Below, in pieces: positions 12,890 to 24,167 of a stretch of DNA of 64,000 bases (position 1 is the first letter of the stretch; each line of letters opens with the position of its first letter). The DNA is taken from positions 5,812,984 through 5,876,983 of the forward strand of contig CM067082.1 of assembly GCA_034008185.1 (NCBI GenBank), written 5' to 3'. The notes under the pieces were generated by a model. That model was given only the letters and a program-made list of their open reading frames with translations. It had not been told where the DNA came from and did no database searches. The stretch is from Gorsachius magnificus (lineage: Eukaryota; Chordata; Aves; Pelecaniformes; Ardeidae). Both the position numbers and the translations under genes were made by a program.

Positions 12890-13790
12890 TAAGCATCAAG
12901 ATGCGATTTGTTAAACTAGTGATAACTTAATCTCAAAGAACCAAATTAAAGACTCTTTTGTGTTTTCATTTCTTTTTCTGGCCTTCTCTGTAATGGGAGA
13001 GGATGCCTTCACACATGGCCTTAGAATGCCGTACTGGAGTTAGAATGCAACAACAGTCAAATGAAAATAAGATGTATTGCAGCTTACATAAAGAATGAAA
13101 ACTGTATCACACAAATGTTTACAAGTCCAAGTAGACAGCGAACCCCTGTACAATATGTAATTTATGCAAGGGATTGCATCTTTCTTTTGTAATGAATGCA
13201 CTAAGCAACCCTGTATATATTTTACAATGTCTTTACAGAGAAAAAAAAAAAAGAATCATTTACTGTAGTGTTGTAAAATAATGCACTTTTCTAATTTTTT
13301 CATTAAAAATCCTATGGCACGTTTTCAAATGTATATTGTTTCTTTTATATTGAATGTGGAAATGTTAACTTCCTGTAAAATTGCACTACAGAAGTAAAAA
13401 TCCACTGATGGAACTTATTTTGTTAACGAAAAGTCCCTTGACAACCAACAGATGTTTATGATTATATGATATGTATGTGTGTGCGTATATATGTGTATAT
13501 AGTGTATATGTAATGTATATATATGTATATGCACACACACACATATATCTAGTGATGTGTATATACATAAAATGATATAGGTCCGATTTATATATGATTG
13601 TATTAATATAATATCTATAGATTGATAGATATATAGATATGTATATATATATTCATACATACACACAAGAATCACAATGTACAAACCCCAAAAGGATTAC
13701 TCATTAAATTTAAGGGGGTTGGGGGTGGGGGGAGAAAGATGTCATATACAGAAGATATTTTGCATTGCAATAAAAGCTTTTTTGACAAAA
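12890..13790 (+). other. 3'-UTR-like block ending in a possible distal poly(A) signal
   Basis: The sequence from about 13060 to 13400 has the texture of a vertebrate 3' UTR: long T/A-rich stretches such as TGTATATATTTTACAATG (Pumilio-like TGTATATA at about 13211), TTTTCATTAAAAATCC, and no repeats. An AATAAA lies at 13769-13774 with a T-run just after it. It could be the far end of a very long KCNK9 3' UTR, the end of a non-coding transcript, or nothing. There is no direct evidence for transcription. Confidence 0.25.
13461..13675. repeat. AT/GT-rich low-complexity tract
   Basis: Runs of TATA, GTGTATAT, CACACA and GATAGATATAG units make a compound, decayed dinucleotide microsatellite. The open frames on the minus strand here (Ile/Tyr/His/Thr-rich) are products of it. 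Confidence 0.9.
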
Positions 13791-14336
13791 GTACGTGCAG
13801 AGTGAAGTATGAACCTTCATCAAATACCCAACCATGCTGTTCCCAGAAGACTACAGTACAGAATAAGCAAAAGGAAAGTGCTTAGGGGAGGCATAAGAGC
13901 AGGGTAAGGGCATGGTGGACTGGAGTTAGCTGTCGAGACTCCCCCCACCTTAACTTTGTGGAGCTGAAGGGCAAGAGCTTAGGATACCAAAGTGAACAGT
14001 GTAACAACTTCTGATTGAGAAGATCAGCGTTTCACTCACAGAATTATTAACCCAGTGCTTCCTAGCAAAAGAGAGGAAGTGGGTCTTAGTGCCAGTTTTA
14101 GCTGGCAGGTATTGCTGTGAGGCACCAGCACCATTTTCTCATTTGGGATGGAGCATTGGGCAACTTGTACTGTTGTTGCCGTCCAGGTAAGTCACAAGTG
14201 AAGTCGGGTACGGGACCTCAGTTTATCCTTACGATGCGATTTCTACACACTGCTGCTCATGGAAGAATTCTAAAAATTACCAGAGCTAATATTTCTTATT
14301 TGAGAAACATCTTACCGGTAGGAACAATCCCCTCTC

Positions 14337-14352
14337 TTTTTTTTTTTTTTTT
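14337..14352. repeat. T16 homopolymer beside a CR1 3' end
   Basis: Sixteen T in a row lie nine bases before the CR1 tail at 14362. On the strand of that CR1 it reads as A16 just beyond the element's 3' tail. Confidence 0.95.
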
Positions 14353-14361
14353 CCCCTGATG

Positions 14362-14557
14362 ATCATAGAATCACAGAATCACAGAATCGTTTAGGTTGGA
14401 AAAGACCTTTAAGATCATCAAGTCCAGCTGTTAACCTAACCCTGCCATCCCACCACTAAACCATGTCCATAAGCACCTCGTCTGCCCGGCTTTTAAATCC
14501 CTCCAGGGATGGGGAGTCAACCCCTTCCCTGGGCAGCCCCTTCCAGTGCTTGACAAC
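14362..14557 (-). mobile_element. CR1 LINE, short 3' fragment
   Basis: On the minus strand this is the 3' end of a CR1 of the GATGATCTTAAAGG... subfamily, ending in repeated GATTCTGT/GATTCTAT units (14362-14390 on the plus strand). It matches the 3' ends of the copies at 25371 and 29642. Similarity stops at about 14557, so only about 195 bp of the element was inserted. Confidence 0.95.
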
Positions 14558-17500
14558 TGATGATGCTGTGACCAGAAGCTGATCCCAGCTGCAGAGTGAC
14601 AGAGCATGAGAGGTTTTATATTTCCCTCCAGCAGCTCTGATGAAAGAAAATCTCTACACCAACAGTGAGAATGGTTAACTGTTAGAATAAAAAACTGGTT
14701 GCAGCTAATTTGCCATGACATTCAGTGAGAAACAGAGACTAACTACCTTCTGCACTCTTACAGGAAGAAACCATTGCCTTAATGCAGAAAGTACTTGGTA
14801 GAAGCCACTGTTCTGTGTTGTAACGAGAGTGAGATTCGCTTGTCGTCATAGCCTTCATCTGTTCTTGCTGTGTATGAGACTCACAAATGGGTGAAGAGCC
14901 AACATAGCCTCTCTGTTGGGACACAGATACACAGATAGGGTGTTATATACACCCTATATTTAGTTCCTGGCCTACATTAAAATAACAACAAAAAATGCTT
15001 GTAAAACCTTCATTTTCTGATGGTGAAGACGGGAGTTCTTATGGCACAGAAAGGAGAAAAAAAGCTTTAGCATCAGAGATAAATATACCCAAGCAGTATC
15101 ACATGTGTTTTCTGTGCTGCATGGGATAACATCTCTGTTAGCAATTAAGATCAACAATTTATTTCTTTCTGGAGTGGTGTTTGCCAGCATATTTTATCAT
15201 CTCAATTTATCCAGCATGCACAGACAATCCAAAGTGTTGTTGAACCCCGTCCACCCCTTTTGCAAGCAAAAAACCCTTTTAGAGTAATTAATTAAGCAAT
15301 CAATAACATAGACTAGAAGACCACATTTTAAAGGGCTCCAGGTAGTGCAGTGGCATGCCCAGGAGAATTTGAAGAAGACTTTGTGTGCTGAACTTATACT
15401 TAACAACCACAGGAATGTTACACTCCAGGGGATGGGGGAAAAATGCCAAAATAAACCCTTCCAATCTTTCATCTATAGGCATATAAATATCTTTTAAAAT
15501 CTGAATGAAAGTCACAGATGCCTGATTATTGGGGGTTTGGCTGTTGCCATGCGCCTGGGTCCTGTCTCAGAGGAAAAAAGAAATTAAGCATCCTGCAGCA
15601 AAATGCAAGAGCCTGCTCAGTACGCATCAGCTGCTTGGTTGACAGCAAACAAAATACTTCAGTTGCTTAAAACGGGTTTGTATCTGTAATCATGCTGTGA
15701 CCAAATCTCTGCATCTTTCTTACCTAAGGCAATGTCTTCAGTTCAGCTTGCCTGTTGTAAAAGCAGTGACTTTTGAGAGGGGACAAATGAGGGAATTGTA
15801 CTGGAAGTGTACAAAATAATGAGCAGTGCTGAAAAGGTAAATGAGCTCTTCCCTGTTGTGCTTTCTCACTCTCCCAGGACAAAGCAATACCCAATTAAAC
15901 AGAAACCAAAACATTTAGAATTGAAAGAAGGAAATATTTTTATTTCTGTTATTTAAAAATTGAAAAAAGTTTTTTAGGAAAAAGAGAAAGGCATATTTCT
16001 AGGATCTTCAGAGCCAGGAAAAAAACTGTTACTTGATTAAAAGGCAGAAAAGAAAAGCTCTGGAAGACCTGCAATCAGTGTAACAGTCCAAGTTCAGCCA
16101 CTGAGGGAGGTATAAAAGACTAGTTGCCACTTATATTCAGACTATCCTTGGCTCCAGCATTTTACTGCTGGGAAATTTTGACTGTTGAAGGAAAAGAAGA
16201 AAATGTTCCTATAGATGAAGCCAATGGACTGTGCCACTTGCATAGCGGCTATTAATGGAAACTCTTGGCGTTAACACTTGATATGGATTCAGATAAGCTG
16301 CCCTGTCTTAGCACTGTGGTTATTTGTTCCAAGTCTGGCTGGGGTGAGAGTGTGTCACTTGGTTTCTGAGAGTGTGGAAATCTTAGAGATAGAAACTACT
16401 GACCTATACCACCTCGGACTATATGGACTCTACCTAGAGGTTAATCTTTCCCTTCTACCTTTTAGTCAGGTTTGAGAGGAAGAAAAAACCCCTTTGATAG
16501 CCACATGGCTTCTACATACCTCATAGACTAATGGTCTTGTGTCACAACAGACTTCAGTTTCACACTGGAAGTTCAGGTCATGTGAATGAACTTGGTCTTT
16601 CCAAAGGGAACAACCCACAGCTTTGGCGTTGGGCTTAGGTTTGAATAAAAGGAGAACATATGGTAAGTCTTGATCACAGGGAATTTCAGACCTGACCCAT
16701 GACCTGTTCCCACTTTGCACTTACCTGCTGGAGAGGACCTGTGAAAAAGGAGACACAAGGTTGGTGCTGTAGGGTAGGAAGAGCATCTCTTCAGTGTTTC
16801 ATAACATACTCAGCTTAATCCAGTGTCCTTCTCTAGACAAAACCCAGCAGCTGACTTTTCAAGCAAGGAAGAACAGTTTACACCATGCTCTGGTGTCCTG
16901 CACTGCACAGTGCATCATGAGCAACAGCTTTTATCTTGCATCTCGCTGTTGTAGTGTCTGATGAGTGGCACCAGCTGCATTTTGAATAGTAGGATGCAGA
17001 GACAAACTGCAAGATGCTGACACATCTGTGGAGTTTTAGGACAGAGGTTTGCTCTGTTGTACGCAGAAGTGAGAGGAAAAGAGGCCAACTCGCAACATGA
17101 CTGACCTGATCTCAGACTATGAGTTATGCCTTTTGACGATGCTCACATTTAGTGCTATTGGTCTGCTTTTCTTTCATTGTTTCTACTTCATAAAATGTAA
17201 TAAATTCCATAAAATGTAATAAATATATAAAAAGGGGGCTTCTAAGACATGCAATCACCCTGCTCCTCTAAGATTTTTTTGGGAACGTTGCCCCTGTCTC
17301 TGTCTTTGCAGATGTGAGTTGAAATGATTTTCCCAAGAGGCAAAAGGAATCAAGGAGCAGAGGTGGAGCAAGAAGGCAACCTCCCTCCATTCCAGAGTCA
17401 TGTTGCCGTTGTGAAACACTGCGCGGTACAAGTGATCCCAGCTTGCATTTCTGTGTTAGTCTGTCTCTCCCCACACTGTGCATAGGCTCTGACTACCATG

Positions 17501-18027
17501 GTATGGACTCTGCGTTTCAGAATAAATCTGATATCAGCTCACTGAATTTATATTATTGTAATCAAAAGGAATATTTGGACTGATGGGTTAAATTAATCTG
17601 TATTTTGGTGCAAGAGCTTGTGGGATGGTATGAGCCAAACTGTTGGGAAGTAGTGTAAAAGCCAACATCACTGAGATAGGACTGAGCTGAATACAGATGC
17701 AGTGAAAAAGAAAGGAGAGGGTAGAGAAGCAATTAATAGAATCTGAATAATTTAACTAGTCAGATTTAATAAGAGAGCTTACCTCAATTTTTCAGCATTG
17801 CAGTAAGCAGTTTAATCTAGGCATAGCCTACACTGGGGCTGAACTTTTCTTATTTGAGCCAACCCAGCAAATTGGTGCAAGTTATAATACCTTGCTAGTT
17901 CTACCTGTATGTCTGGGCCACTCGCACTGAGCAGGTAAACCTCAGCACCTTTACATCACCGACATCCTGATGCTGCTCTCCTTGGCTCTGATTTCATGCG
18001 CATGATACATTTCTCTACCTAATGCTA
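14558..18027. other. Unique intergenic sequence, nothing recognised
   Basis: No exon, RNA gene or recent repeat was identified. Short open frames on both strands have no recognisable family. A 17-bp direct duplication near 17200 is listed separately. Confidence 0.55.
17189..17224. repeat. 17-bp direct repeat, two copies
   Basis: CATAAAATGTAATAAAT occurs at 17189-17205 and again at 17208-17224 with a 2-bp spacer. This is a small tandem duplication in AT-rich DNA. Confidence 0.9.
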
Positions 18028-18553
18028 TGTTGTGGTTTAACCCCAGTCGGCAACCAAGCACCACCATCACTCAACCTCCCTCCTCGCGGTGATGGGGAGA
18101 GAATCTGAAGAGCAAAAGCAAGAAAACTTGTGGGTTGAGATAAGAACAGTTTAATAATTGGGGGGGGGGGGGGGGGAGGGGGGAAGGAGGAGTAATAAAT
18201 TTTAATGAAAAGGAAAACAAAAAGAGAGAGAGAAAGAAACAAAACCCAGGAAAAACAAGTGATGCAACTGCTCACCACCCACTGACTGATGCCCAGCCAG
18301 TTCCCCAGCATGATGTCATATGGTATGGAATAGCCCTGTGGCCAGTTGGGGTCAGCTGTCCTGGCTGTGGCCCCTCCCAGCTTCTTCCTGGTGGAGCATG
18401 GGAAGTTGAAAAGTCCTTGACTAGTCTAAGCACTACTTAGCAACAAGTAAACCGTCAGTGTATTATCAACATTATTCTCATACTAAATCCAAAACACAGC
18501 ACTACGCAACTACTATGAAGAAAATTAACTCTATGCCAGCTGAAACCAGGACA
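18028..18553 (-). mobile_element. Solo LTR of an avian ERV-L-like element, with perfect 5-bp TSD
   Basis: Read on the minus strand it starts TGTCCTGGTTTCAGCTGG and ends in ...GGGGTTAAACCACAACA, with TG...CA termini. It is flanked on both sides by the same five bases, TGCTA (18023-18027 and 18554-18558). Five-base duplications fit class III (ERV-L) integrases. No internal retroviral region is present, so this is a recombined solo LTR. An ATTAAA poly(A) signal (minus strand) lies at 18150-18155. The CRE-like site of this family has decayed to TGATGTCA at 18311-18318. A G17 run lies at 18160-18176. Confidence 0.93.
18160..18189. repeat. Poly-G tract inside the LTR
   Basis: Seventeen G (18160-18176), one A, six more G, then GA-rich sequence. 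Such tracts can form G-quadruplexes and are prone to sequencing length error. Confidence 0.95.
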
Positions 18554-18889
18554 TGCTAATACAATTTGCCTATTTTTTTCCTTCCCAAGATGTCTGCAGA
18601 AAGTCAATGTTGTAAATTTGCCTGCCCAGAAGATGTGGTCACCAAGGAAGAGCCCTCCTGCAACTATAAAACATGTAGATGGTGGATGTGGATGCTAATA
18701 GCTTCTGGCTCATTAGCACAAGAGCAAGTATCTGTGGGAGGTAATTGCTGCAAGGGTAATAGTGTAGGAAACATCCAAACCATCGATCTCTGTGTGAAGG
18801 TGAATCCCCAGGTGGTAAATCACTTAAATTAATCACCCAGTGCTGTTACAGGCAATGATTAGTGTCTGCTCTCTGGAGGGAGAGGGATG

Positions 18890-18907
18890 GAGAGAGAGAG
18901 AGAGAGA
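18890..18907. repeat. (GA)n microsatellite
   Basis: About nine perfect AG units, just upstream of the long CR1. Confidence 0.95.
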
Positions 18908-19041
18908 AATCTAGAATGCAAATCACGCCATGTTTGTTGTCCTGTGGACATTCTCCACCTTCTTGCAACAGCCTGTAGGCCAATACAGCTTTGCAAGATG
19001 TGGCCTTGTCAGGATTCCCAAATGCAAACAAGTCAATCAAG

Positions 19042-20345
19042 ATTGACAAGGCCAGGGAGATAATTCAAGATAGCCAGCATGGCTTCACCAAGGGCAAGTC
19101 CTGCCTGACGAACCTAGTGGCTTTCTATGATGGTGCGACAGCATCAGTGGACAAGGGAAAACCAATGGATGTCATCTATCTGGACTTCTGCAAAGCCTTT
19201 GACATGGTCCCCCACAACATCCTTCTCTCTAAATTGGAGAGCTATGGATTTGATGGATGGACTGTTCGGTGGATAAGGAACTGGCTGGATGGCTGCATCC
19301 AGAGGGTAGTGGTCAATGGCTCGATGTCCGGATGGAGACCGGTGACGAGTGGTGTCCCTCAGGGGTCCGTACTGGGACCGGTGCTGTTTAATATATTCAT
19401 CAATTACCTAGACAGCGAGATCGAATGCACCCTCAGCAAGTTTGCGGATGACACCAAACTGAGTGGTGCGGTTGACACACCAGAAGGACGGGATGTCATC
19501 CAGAGAGACCTGGACAGGCTGGAGAGGTGGGCCTGTGTGAACCTCATGAGGTTCAACAAGGCCAAGTGCAAGGTCATGCACATGGGTCGGGGTAACCCCT
19601 GGTATCAGTACAGGCTGGGGGAAGAAAGGATCGAGAGCAGCCCTGCCGAGAGGGACTTGGGCATGCTGGTGGATGAAAAGCTGGACATGAGCCGGCAATG
19701 TGCGCTGGCAGCCCAGAAGGCCAACCGTACCCTGGGCTGCATCAGGAGAAGCGTGGCCAGCAGGTCGAGGGAGGTGATTCTGCCCCTCTACTCTGCTCTG
19801 GTGAGACCTCACCTGGAGTACTGCGTCCAGCTCTGGAGCCCTCAGCACAAGAAGGACATGGAACTGTTGGAGCGGGTCCAGAGGAGGGCTACTGAAATGA
19901 TCCGAGGGCTGGAGCACCTCTCCTATGAGGACAGGCTGAGGGAATTGGGGTTGTTCAGCCTGGAGAAGAGAAGGCTGCAGGGAGACCTGATTGTGGCCTT
20001 TCAGTACTTAAAGGGGGCCTATAGGAAAGATGGGGACAATCTTTTTAGTAGGGCCAGCTGTGACAGGACAAGGGGTAATGGTTTTAAACTGAAGCAGGGT
20101 AGGTTTAGACTGGATATAAGGAAGAAATTCTTTACAATGAGGGTGGTGAAACACTGGAACGGGTTGCCCAGAGAGGTGGTGGAGGCCCCATCCCTGGGAA
20201 CATTCAGGGCCAGGTTGGATGGGGCTCTGAGCAACCTGATCTAGTTAGCGGTGTTCCTGCTCACTGCAGGGGGGTTGGACTAGACAACCTCTAGGGGTCC
20301 GTTCCAACCCAAAACATTCTATGATTCTATGATTCTATGATTCTA
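19042..20345 (+). mobile_element. CR1 LINE, 5'-truncated, with long open RT reading frame
   Basis: A non-LTR retrotransposon copy keeping about 1.3 kb of its 3' end. One frame stays open for 417 codons (18991-20244). The CR1 part, from roughly codon 18, covers most of the reverse transcriptase and the C-terminal CR1 block: [13 protein letters not shown], the catalytic-Asp motif YLDFCKAFD (63-71), [10 protein letters not shown] (121-130) and FADD (151-154, at 19441-19452). The stop TAG is at 20242-20244. A 3' UTR of about 70 bp and a tail of ATTCTATG repeats (20318-20345) follow. The endonuclease, ORF1 and N-terminal RT are absent, so it cannot move by itself. With no frameshift or stop, it is probably one of the younger insertions here. 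It is not a host gene. Confidence 0.97.
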
Positions 20346-20927
20346 AGTCTGGCAGATCCACTAACGAGAAGAATGTCAGGTGACAAGATACTGTTTTAGT
20401 AAAACAGAGAGCTCTGGGAGCCCACTTGGTAAGTGGAATCCCACATGCAGTCTGTGGCGGTTGCAGTTGGATAATTTCAAGATGATTCTGGCCTGCCTTT
20501 GATAATTTAAATCTATGCCATGTTGATATCAGGAACAAAGGTCTCACTTTTGAGTAACCATCTAGTTTCTTGTAGCAGATGAGTTTTCAAATTTGCCGTT
20601 ACTTCCCCATGCTCCTTGAGAAAATCTGATAGGGTCCAGGGCTGAACAAGCTGTAGAGACAGAAGGATCCTGTAGTCTTCAGCTGCAGTAAAAAAAAGCA
20701 TCATCTTTTGTGTGTCTGGGCCTCTAGTGGAACAGCTGAAGGAAGCGGTGGTCTGGAGGTGTTCCAGAGCTCTCCAGTCTTCACACAGCCAGAGAGATAG
20801 CACAAGGTTTCACACCCATCGTGAACTTAGTGTCTTAACAAGCTGTCGTGTATCAGGTGAGTGAGAGAGCATCTGATTGGGAGTTTGTCCCTTAGCCAAG
20901 GTTAACCCAACACTGCACCCAAATGGA
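20346..20927. other. Unique intergenic sequence, nothing recognised
   Basis: No coding or repeat similarity recognised between the CR1 tail and the old CR1 fragment at 20928. Confidence 0.5.
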
Positions 20928-21045
20928 AAAAGCCCTGAACAACTTGGTCTGACTTTAGCATTGGCCCAACTTGAAGCAGGAGGTTGGGCTAGAGACCTCC
21001 TGAGGTCCCTCCCAGCCTGAAGAAGTCTGTGGCTCTGTGTTTGAA
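20928..21045 (+). mobile_element. Old CR1 3' fragment
   Basis: Degraded similarity to the CR1 3' end: GCCCTGAACAACTTGGTCTG, then a GGTTGGGCTAGA...GACCTCCTGAGGTCCCTCCCAGCCTG sequence that corresponds to the usual CR1 line before the octamer tail. The tail itself has decayed. Confidence 0.8.
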
Positions 21046-23394
21046 TCGGTGTAACATGAAGGAGACACCCATAATTATAACAGCAGCGACACAATGGCTA
21101 CTTAAACATAGTCTCTCAATATCAACAACACTTATCCAGAGAAAATACATCTGTCACTCCAAGTGGGCACAGTGGAAGATTTTACCTGATGTCCATGAAT
21201 TAGGAGGAAGCTTAAATGAAGCATAATCCAAGCACGCTTAAAATAAGTCTCCTGCAAAGCATAGTCTCTTGCGGATGTTTTTGTAGCACTTCAGGAACTT
21301 GCCTGGTAATGATCACCCATTCATACCCATCTTCCACTGGGCCCAAAACATCACACACGCAGCTTCGCTGCCTCCCAGGGAGAGCTGTGTGCAGGCTCGG
21401 GTAGGTAGACATTAATCATTCAGGACAGCGAAGTGACGGATGGCTGAGTGAACAGGGCACAGTGTGCTTTCATTCTCAAAGAAGGCTGTGATAAGCAGGA
21501 GCCAGGGTTGTAAGGACATGATTATTAGTGTAGCTGTCTGATTACCAGAGAAACAGCAACAGAAAACACAATCTGGTTGCAACCGCTACCCAAACACCTC
21601 TCCCCTGTAACGGCTCAGGGAAAGGCGAAGTTGTGCAGGAGGCGGATGGCCCTGCAATGGTTGCAGCCCTGTGAGTTGCTTGCAAAGTAGAGTTATGTGC
21701 TGAGCACTGTGCAAGACAGAGCAGCCTGGGTTGATCCCTTTGCTTCTAGAAGAAGAAGTGACCCTGTACATTAGGCTGGTTGCAAGTCAGCCTCTCCTCA
21801 CCAACCCGACTCCTGACTCTGTGGAAATTCATAAAGAGGCGCAAGCTCTTTGACCACTGACTTGGGAAAGGGCTGGGGGAAATCAGGGGCAAAGAAACAA
21901 CTCCACTCATCTTGCCTGTCCCCTGGGAAGCTGCCAGAGGCTCAGTGGTGGGTCTGGACTATCTCCTCAAGTCAGGGGGAATTTCCCTGTGTACCACAAC
22001 ACTGATGCTAGTGCAGAGGTCAATACCCCATCTCAGAGAGACAGGTCATTGACAGGCAAGTGTCTGGGTCATAAAAGAAGCATCCAAAATGATGCCAGAA
22101 GTTTTCCTTAGCAGAAGCCTCAGTGCAATGTCAGAGATCAAGGATGTGAAAAAAAAAAAAAAAAAGAGCTTCCTTCTAACCACCTCCTAAGATGGACTTC
22201 AGTCTCTGCTGTGATATATAACTTGAAGAGAGACTGAGATCTTTTATAAACCTCAGCAGGCGGTGGGGAGAAATGGTGCTGTACACAGACCCTTTGCCTC
22301 CGCCAGCTAGCTGACTTAGATGTTGCAACTACTGATCTCCATCGACTTTATCGAAAACCATGCTCTGGTGCCCCTTATTAGAGGGCAGTCTGAATAAATC
22401 ACAGTCACATCAGCTGGGAGGCTCGCGTTGCTGCCTCTGCAAACAGAGGACTCAACTCTCCAGTTCAGTGGTGCTTGACTCAATTGATTCACAGAGAAAG
22501 TGACCACAGAGGGAAAAAAATTATGCTGGTGGTTTTGTGAAGACTGTCCTACACGCCCCTATCATATGTAAAAACCTGACCTTTCCCAAAATATAGCTGG
22601 GAAGCTGTGTGACTTAGAAAGCCTAGATTCTCTTCCAGCAGCTGATTTCACGGCTCCGCTTGTCTCCAGTAAATGTTGCCTTCCACTTTTGTTCAGTCTG
22701 TTCTTTATCTGTGCCATCTATGGCTGAAGGACAATATTTCTCATCTACTTAACTTCTGGACGGGAAGCTACATGAACTCACACAGCACCTCTAAGGATGC
22801 TTCTGAGGGAATACACCATGGCAGTGATTTAAAGCTCCAGAAGAAAGAATAGAAACATTTGCATTCAATTTTCAATAAGCAGATGGTGCACGGCTTGTTT
22901 TATACCACAGTAAATTTTGAAGTCCCTACTGAAAAATAAGAAAAGCGAGCGTATTCGCTTTTATTTCAAACTTTCCCTGTTTCCATGGCAATATCCCAGT
23001 GAGGTACCAGGAGTAGATGCTGGGATATGAGGTATTAAATAGTTCTTTTTCTCTGCATCATGAAAGGCAATGCTGAGAGCCACGTGTAAAGAAAAGCAAT
23101 AGGAAATGACGCACGGACATTGAAGAATTATTACACTGAGGATGAGAAAATTTCAGTACTCGGTGAATCCACAGAAGGATAAGCTAGATTTCTCCCTTTG
23201 TTTTAGCCCCGTGCAACTTGACTGGCTTTCAGTAGAGCTGTACCAGCACTAAAATGATGGGACCATTCCCGCATTGTATGAGGGGTTATGGAGAAAATGG
23301 AGCCAGACTCTAGCTGGAGCTGTGCAGCAAAAGGATGAGCAGCAACAGGCACAAGCTGCACCAAGTGAAATTCACATTAGGTACCAGGGAAAAA
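21046..23394. other. Unique intergenic sequence, one A-run
   Basis: No exon or repeat family was recognised apart from A17 at 22149-22165. Small open frames lack similarity. Confidence 0.5.
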
Positions 23395-23582
23395 TGAATC
23401 ACCGTGAGAATGGTCAAACCCTGGAACAGGTTGCCCCAGTACTAACCTTGAAATAATCAAAGCCTGGCTGGAAAAGCTCTTTAGCAGCTTGATCTAACTT
23501 TGAAGTTGGCTCTGCTTTATTCAGAGGGTCATGATCAAATTCCGCTTCCAACCTAAATTATTTTGTTATTTTATGATTTCCT
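23395..23582 (+). mobile_element. Old CR1 3' fragment
   Basis: Contains decayed CR1 landmarks in order: GGTCAAACCCTGGAACAGGTTGCCC (approximately NGLEQVAP in place of HWNGLPRE), the leucine-rich end, then CCGCTTCCAACCTAAATTATTTTGTTATTTTATGAT, a mutated octamer tail. Plus orientation. Confidence 0.82.
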
Positions 23583-23929
23583 GTCACAGGCACTTCAAGA
23601 GGCCTCCTTTTTCCTATTGCACTGTATATTCGGTCTGTAACTGAAATGATGCCCCTTCTGTTGCATCCTTTTGCAGATCATTCTGCAATTTCATAGACTT
23701 TGCTTATATTGAATAGGTAAGCCAAATTTCCCCATTGCTCCTTTCACCTCAGTTTTAGTATTGCCCTTGGCTGACACATTACAGTACACTTGACTGAGCT
23801 CTGTATTTACTGTTTACTTCAGTAATTGGAGGTCTTTGATACCACAACAGCCAGACAACGAGACACCTCTTCAGATAAAATGTATAGCCCAAGCATCATT
23901 AACCGGTTACAATAATATAACAGGATCAC

Positions 23930-23998
23930 ATGATAATTCACTTTGGAAGGGACCTCTGGAGATCAGCTAGTCCAGCCTCGTGCCTGAAGCAGGATGCG
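23930..23998 (-). mobile_element. Old CR1 3' end, short, antisense
   Basis: The words TTTGGAAGGGACCTCTGGAG and ATCAGCTAGTCCAGCC are the reverse complement of the CR1 3' terminus. Only about 70 bp is recognisable. Confidence 0.75.
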
Positions 23999-24136
23999 AG
24001 GGAAGCTGATTTGTACAGGCTTACCGATTCAGGGAAGGGTATGGAGTATCTTAAAAGAGTCAGAGGACCTGAAGTTTAACAGGCATTGGATCACCTTCTC
24101 TAATAACAGTGAAAGTATCCCTGGTAATCTGCTGTT

Positions 24137-24167
24137 GTTAGTAGTAGTAGTAGTAGTAGTAGTAGTA
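24137..24167. repeat. (GTA)n microsatellite
   Basis: About ten GTA units in a row, seen directly. Confidence 0.97.

Noticed and set aside
13386..13684. Two minus-strand open frames rich in Ile/Tyr/His/Thr
   Set aside because: They are produced by a TATA/CACA microsatellite.
18991..20244. A 417-codon open frame as a host protein gene
   Set aside because: It is CR1 reverse transcriptase; the first ~17 codons are flanking sequence read through by chance.
20318..20345. Short direct repeats of about 8 bases as a CRISPR-like array
   Set aside because: They are the octamer tail of a CR1 in a eukaryotic genome; there are no spacers.
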